A stretch of 8,390 nucleotides of DNA from NCBI GenBank assembly GCA_020846515.1, contig JADLDX010000092.1:1-8390 (forward strand), in the 5' to 3' direction. Within the stretch, counting starts at the first letter, position 1; each line of letters starts with the position of its first letter. The translations under genes and the position numbers were made by a program. The notes under the pieces were generated by a model. The model saw only the letters and a list, made by a program, of their open reading frames with translations, ran no database searches and was not told the DNA's origin. Positions 6,267 to 8,390 of this stretch are shown here, piece after piece. The DNA is from Pirellulaceae bacterium. Its GTDB lineage: Bacteria > Planctomycetota > Planctomycetia > Pirellulales > Pirellulaceae.

Positions 6267-8303
6267 ATGCGTATTTCGTACTTGGCCCAGGCCCTCTCTA
6301 CAGTGTCGCTCTCAGTATTGTCGCTATCGGCTGTCGCGGCCGAGCCCAAGTTGAGTTCGGGCATCGACAAAGCCAATATCAGTCAGACGAAGACACCCGG
6401 CGCTGATTTTTATGAATACGTCAACGATGGCTGGCTGCAGAACACTCCGATCCCTGCCGATCGTTCCAACTACGGTGCCTTCTCGGTGTTGGACGATAAC
6501 ACGCTCGCGGCGGTAAGAGCCATCATCGATGAAGCGGTGGCAGACAAACAGGCTGCGCCGGGCAGTGATCGCCAGAAGGTCGGCGATTTCTATCGCAGCT
6601 ACACCGACCTGGCGCGTCGCAATCAACTGGGTATCGAACCGATTGAAGGTCTACTTAAAAAGGTTGCCAACCTCAAGGAAAAGCATGAGGTATTGCCTCT
6701 GGCCGCGGCCCTGTACCGCGAAGGTGTCGGCACCGTACTGAGCGTCTATGTGGAACCCGATGCTCGACGCAGCGCGCAGTATGCAGTTTATGTCGGCCAG
6801 TCAGGGCTCTCGCTGCCGGACCGCGATTATTACTTGAAAGACGAAAAGCGATACCTGGATATGCAAGCGGCCCTGCGGGCCTACACGCGCGACATGCTGA
6901 CCGCGGCCGGCGTGGCCGACGCGGATAGCCAAGCCCAAAAGGTCTATGAACTCGAAGCGAAACTGGCCGAAATTCAATGGACGAACGTGGCCAACCGCGA
7001 TCCGGTCAAGACTTACAATAAACTACCGCACACCGAACTGGCTTCTGAAATGCCGCAACTGGGCTGGCCAGCCTTCGTCAGAACGCTCGGCTTTGATAAA
7101 GAGTCATCCGCCATTGTGCAGCAAGTTAGCTTTGTGAAGGGTCTAGCTGGCTTGATCCAAGAGGTGCCGCTGGATACTTGGAAAAATTACTTTACCTATC
7201 AAGTAATCGACGCTTATGCGCCGGTGCTGACCGAAGCGCTCGAACGGCGCCATTTCGATTTTCATGAGACGACGATTAGTGGTGTGGCCGAGCAGAAGCC
7301 GCTGTGGCGTCGCGGTGTCGAAGCCACCAATCGTGTCATCGGTGAAGTCCTAGGCAAACTCTATGTTGAGAAACACTTTGCCCCCCAAGCCAAGGCGCGC
7401 ATGCTGCAGTTGGTGGAGAATTTAAAGGTAGCCGCCGGCCAACGCATCGATGCCTTGCCATGGATGGGACCAGCCACCAAGAAGCAGGCTCGCGAAAAGC
7501 TGGCCAAGTTCGCTACGAAAATTGGCTATCCCGACAAATGGAAGGATTACACCAAGCTCTCGATCGCCGGTGATGACATCGCGGGTAATTTCATCCGTTC
7601 CTCGGTCTTTGAACTCGAACGCCAGATCGATAAACTGGGCGGTCCCATCGATCGCACCGAATGGTTGATGACGCCCCAAACCATCAACGCTTACTACAAC
7701 CCGCTGATGAACGAGATCGTCTTTCCAGCGGCCATTCTGCAGCCACCCTTCTTCAATATGGCGGCTGATGACGCAGTCAACTACGGTGGTATCGGAGCCG
7801 TCATCGGTCACGAGTTGAGCCATGGTTTTGATGACCAGGGCAGTCAATACGACGGCGATGGTAATTTGCGCAAGTGGTGGACCGAGGAAGACCGCGGCGA
7901 ATTCGAACGCCGAGCCAAGGATTTGATCGGCCAATACAACACCTACAAACCGTTTGAAGATATGGCGGTCAATGGCGAGCTGACGCTGGGCGAAAACATC
8001 GGCGACCTGGGCGGCTTGAACTTTGCCTATTCGGCTTACCAAAACTCACTAGGTGGCCAGCCCGCGCCGGTGATCGATGGTTTGACCGGCGATCAGCGAT
8101 TCTTCTTGGGTTGGGCGCAAGTTTGGCGGCGACTGTATCGCGAACCCGAACTGCGCCGTCGCTTGCTGGACGACCCGCACTCCCCCAGCCGCTATCGCGT
8201 CAACGGCATCGTCTCCAACATGGACGCTTTTTACGCAGCCTTCGACGTCAAGCCCGGTGAGCCGATGTACATCGCGCCCGAAACACGGGTCCGCATTTGG
8301 TAA
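6267..8303 (+). CDS. Exported M13-family zinc metallopeptidase (neprilysin/PepO-like)
   Basis: This 678-residue protein is full length for the M13 family. Residues 1-25 form a Sec signal peptide (MRISYLAQALSTVSLSVLSL, cleavage near AVAA-E). The mature N-terminus has the usual GADFYEYVNDGWLQNTPIP (45-63) segment. Substrate-binding NAYYNP (474-479) is followed by NEIVFPAAILQPPFF (482-496). The zinc site is H515, E516 and H519 in GHELSHGFDDQG, with third ligand E576 and D580 in GENIGDLGG. H638 and R644 (DPHSPSRYRVN) match neprilysin H711 and R717, and the chain ends in the family's terminal Trp. It should cleave oligopeptides outside the cytoplasm; neprilysin is membrane-anchored, whereas this one has a cleavable-looking signal. 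The ATG is preceded by only a weak AGAGA about ten bases upstream, but it is the one that begins the signal peptide. All catalytic residues are intact. Confidence 0.96.
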   Translation: MRISYLAQALSTVSLSVLSLSAVAAEPKLSSGIDKANISQTKTPGADFYEYVNDGWLQNTPIPADRSNYGAFSVLDDNTLAAVRAIIDEAVADKQAAPGSDRQKVGDFYRSYTDLARRNQLGIEPIEGLLKKVANLKEKHEVLPLAAALYREGVGTVLSVYVEPDARRSAQYAVYVGQSGLSLPDRDYYLKDEKRYLDMQAALRAYTRDMLTAAGVADADSQAQKVYELEAKLAEIQWTNVANRDPVKTYNKLPHTELASEMPQLGWPAFVRTLGFDKESSAIVQQVSFVKGLAGLIQEVPLDTWKNYFTYQVIDAYAPVLTEALERRHFDFHETTISGVAEQKPLWRRGVEATNRVIGEVLGKLYVEKHFAPQAKARMLQLVENLKVAAGQRIDALPWMGPATKKQAREKLAKFATKIGYPDKWKDYTKLSIAGDDIAGNFIRSSVFELERQIDKLGGPIDRTEWLMTPQTINAYYNPLMNEIVFPAAILQPPFFNMAADDAVNYGGIGAVIGHELSHGFDDQGSQYDGDGNLRKWWTEEDRGEFERRAKDLIGQYNTYKPFEDMAVNGELTLGENIGDLGGLNFAYSAYQNSLGGQPAPVIDGLTGDQRFFLGWAQVWRRLYREPELRRRLLDDPHSPSRYRVNGIVSNMDAFYAAFDVKPGEPMYIAPETRVRIW

Positions 8304-8318
8304 CGCCTCCATCGTAGA

Positions 8319-8390
8319 TCGTTTAACAGTCAGCCGCAGGCGTACCGTCGTTTAACAGTCAGCCGTAGGCGTACTCTGTTCATCAGTCAC
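8319..8390. repeat. 29-bp-period tandem repeat, continuing past right edge
   Basis: Two 27-bp units, 8319-8345 and 8348-8374 (TCGTTTAACAGTCAGCCG, then C or T, then AGGCGTAC), differ at one base and are separated by two bases. A degenerate third unit appears to start at about 8375 (CAGTCAC at 8384-8390) and is cut by the window end. The repeat begins 16 bp after the M13 peptidase stop. The gaps are far too short for CRISPR spacers. It is probably an intergenic repeat family. Confidence 0.75.

Noticed and set aside
7422..8042. 206-codon open frame on the minus strand
   Set aside because: It lies entirely opposite the catalytic part of the M13 peptidase, whose zinc and substrate motifs are intact; it has no recognisable features.
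8319..8390. CRISPR array at the right edge
   Set aside because: The units are separated by only two bases, so there are no spacers, and no cas genes are present.

Overview
The window reads as ordinary chromosomal DNA from a planctomycete, most likely of the Pirellula/Rhodopirellula kind. This is inferred from gene content: a secreted tandem NIPSNAP-domain protein, a secreted nitrilase-type hydrolase, a PhyH-family dioxygenase, an exported M13 peptidase, mixed use of Shine-Dalgarno sequences, and short palindromic intergenic elements built on GGCTAAC and GGCGCAAGCC cores. No 16S or marker phylogeny was possible, so the taxonomy is a judgement. No CRISPR, phage, toxin-antitoxin or defence genes were seen, and no tRNA or rRNA.

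Layout. (1) Positions 1-1403, minus strand, running off the left edge: one continuous reading frame encoding uroporphyrinogen-III synthase (HemD) joined to uroporphyrinogen decarboxylase (HemE), two consecutive haem-pathway enzymes in one polypeptide. (2) Positions 1565-2722, plus strand, divergent from hemDE: a cytosolic, helix-rich 385-residue protein of unknown function. (3) A 10-bp hairpin at 2735-2766 sits between this gene and the convergent phytanoyl-CoA dioxygenase-like gene (2775-3536, minus). (4) A 145-bp long-inverted-repeat element (3577-3721) fills the gap up to a minus-strand gene (3723-5102) for an exported two-domain carbon-nitrogen hydrolase. (5) A 114-bp divergent intergenic region leads to a plus-strand NIPSNAP gene (5217-6035). 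(6) A second palindromic element (6047-6181), with 17-bp terminal inverted repeats and an exact 9-bp direct repeat on each side, lies between the NIPSNAP gene and the M13 metallopeptidase (6267-8303). (7) A 29-bp-period tandem repeat starts after the peptidase and continues past the right edge.

How the genes relate. HemDE is a housekeeping tetrapyrrole enzyme. The others do not form an obvious pathway. The nitrilase and PhyH genes are co-directional and could be co-transcribed, but the 186-bp gap holding a strong hairpin makes this uncertain. The NIPSNAP and M13 genes are co-directional but separated by 231 bp with an inserted element. Three of the six proteins (nitrilase, NIPSNAP, M13) carry export signals, so this segment serves the envelope or periplasm more than any single pathway.

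I see no previously undescribed multi-gene system. The observations most worth following are the HemD-HemE fusion and the two MITE-like/REP-like elements, one of which appears to have inserted into a terminator-like hairpin.
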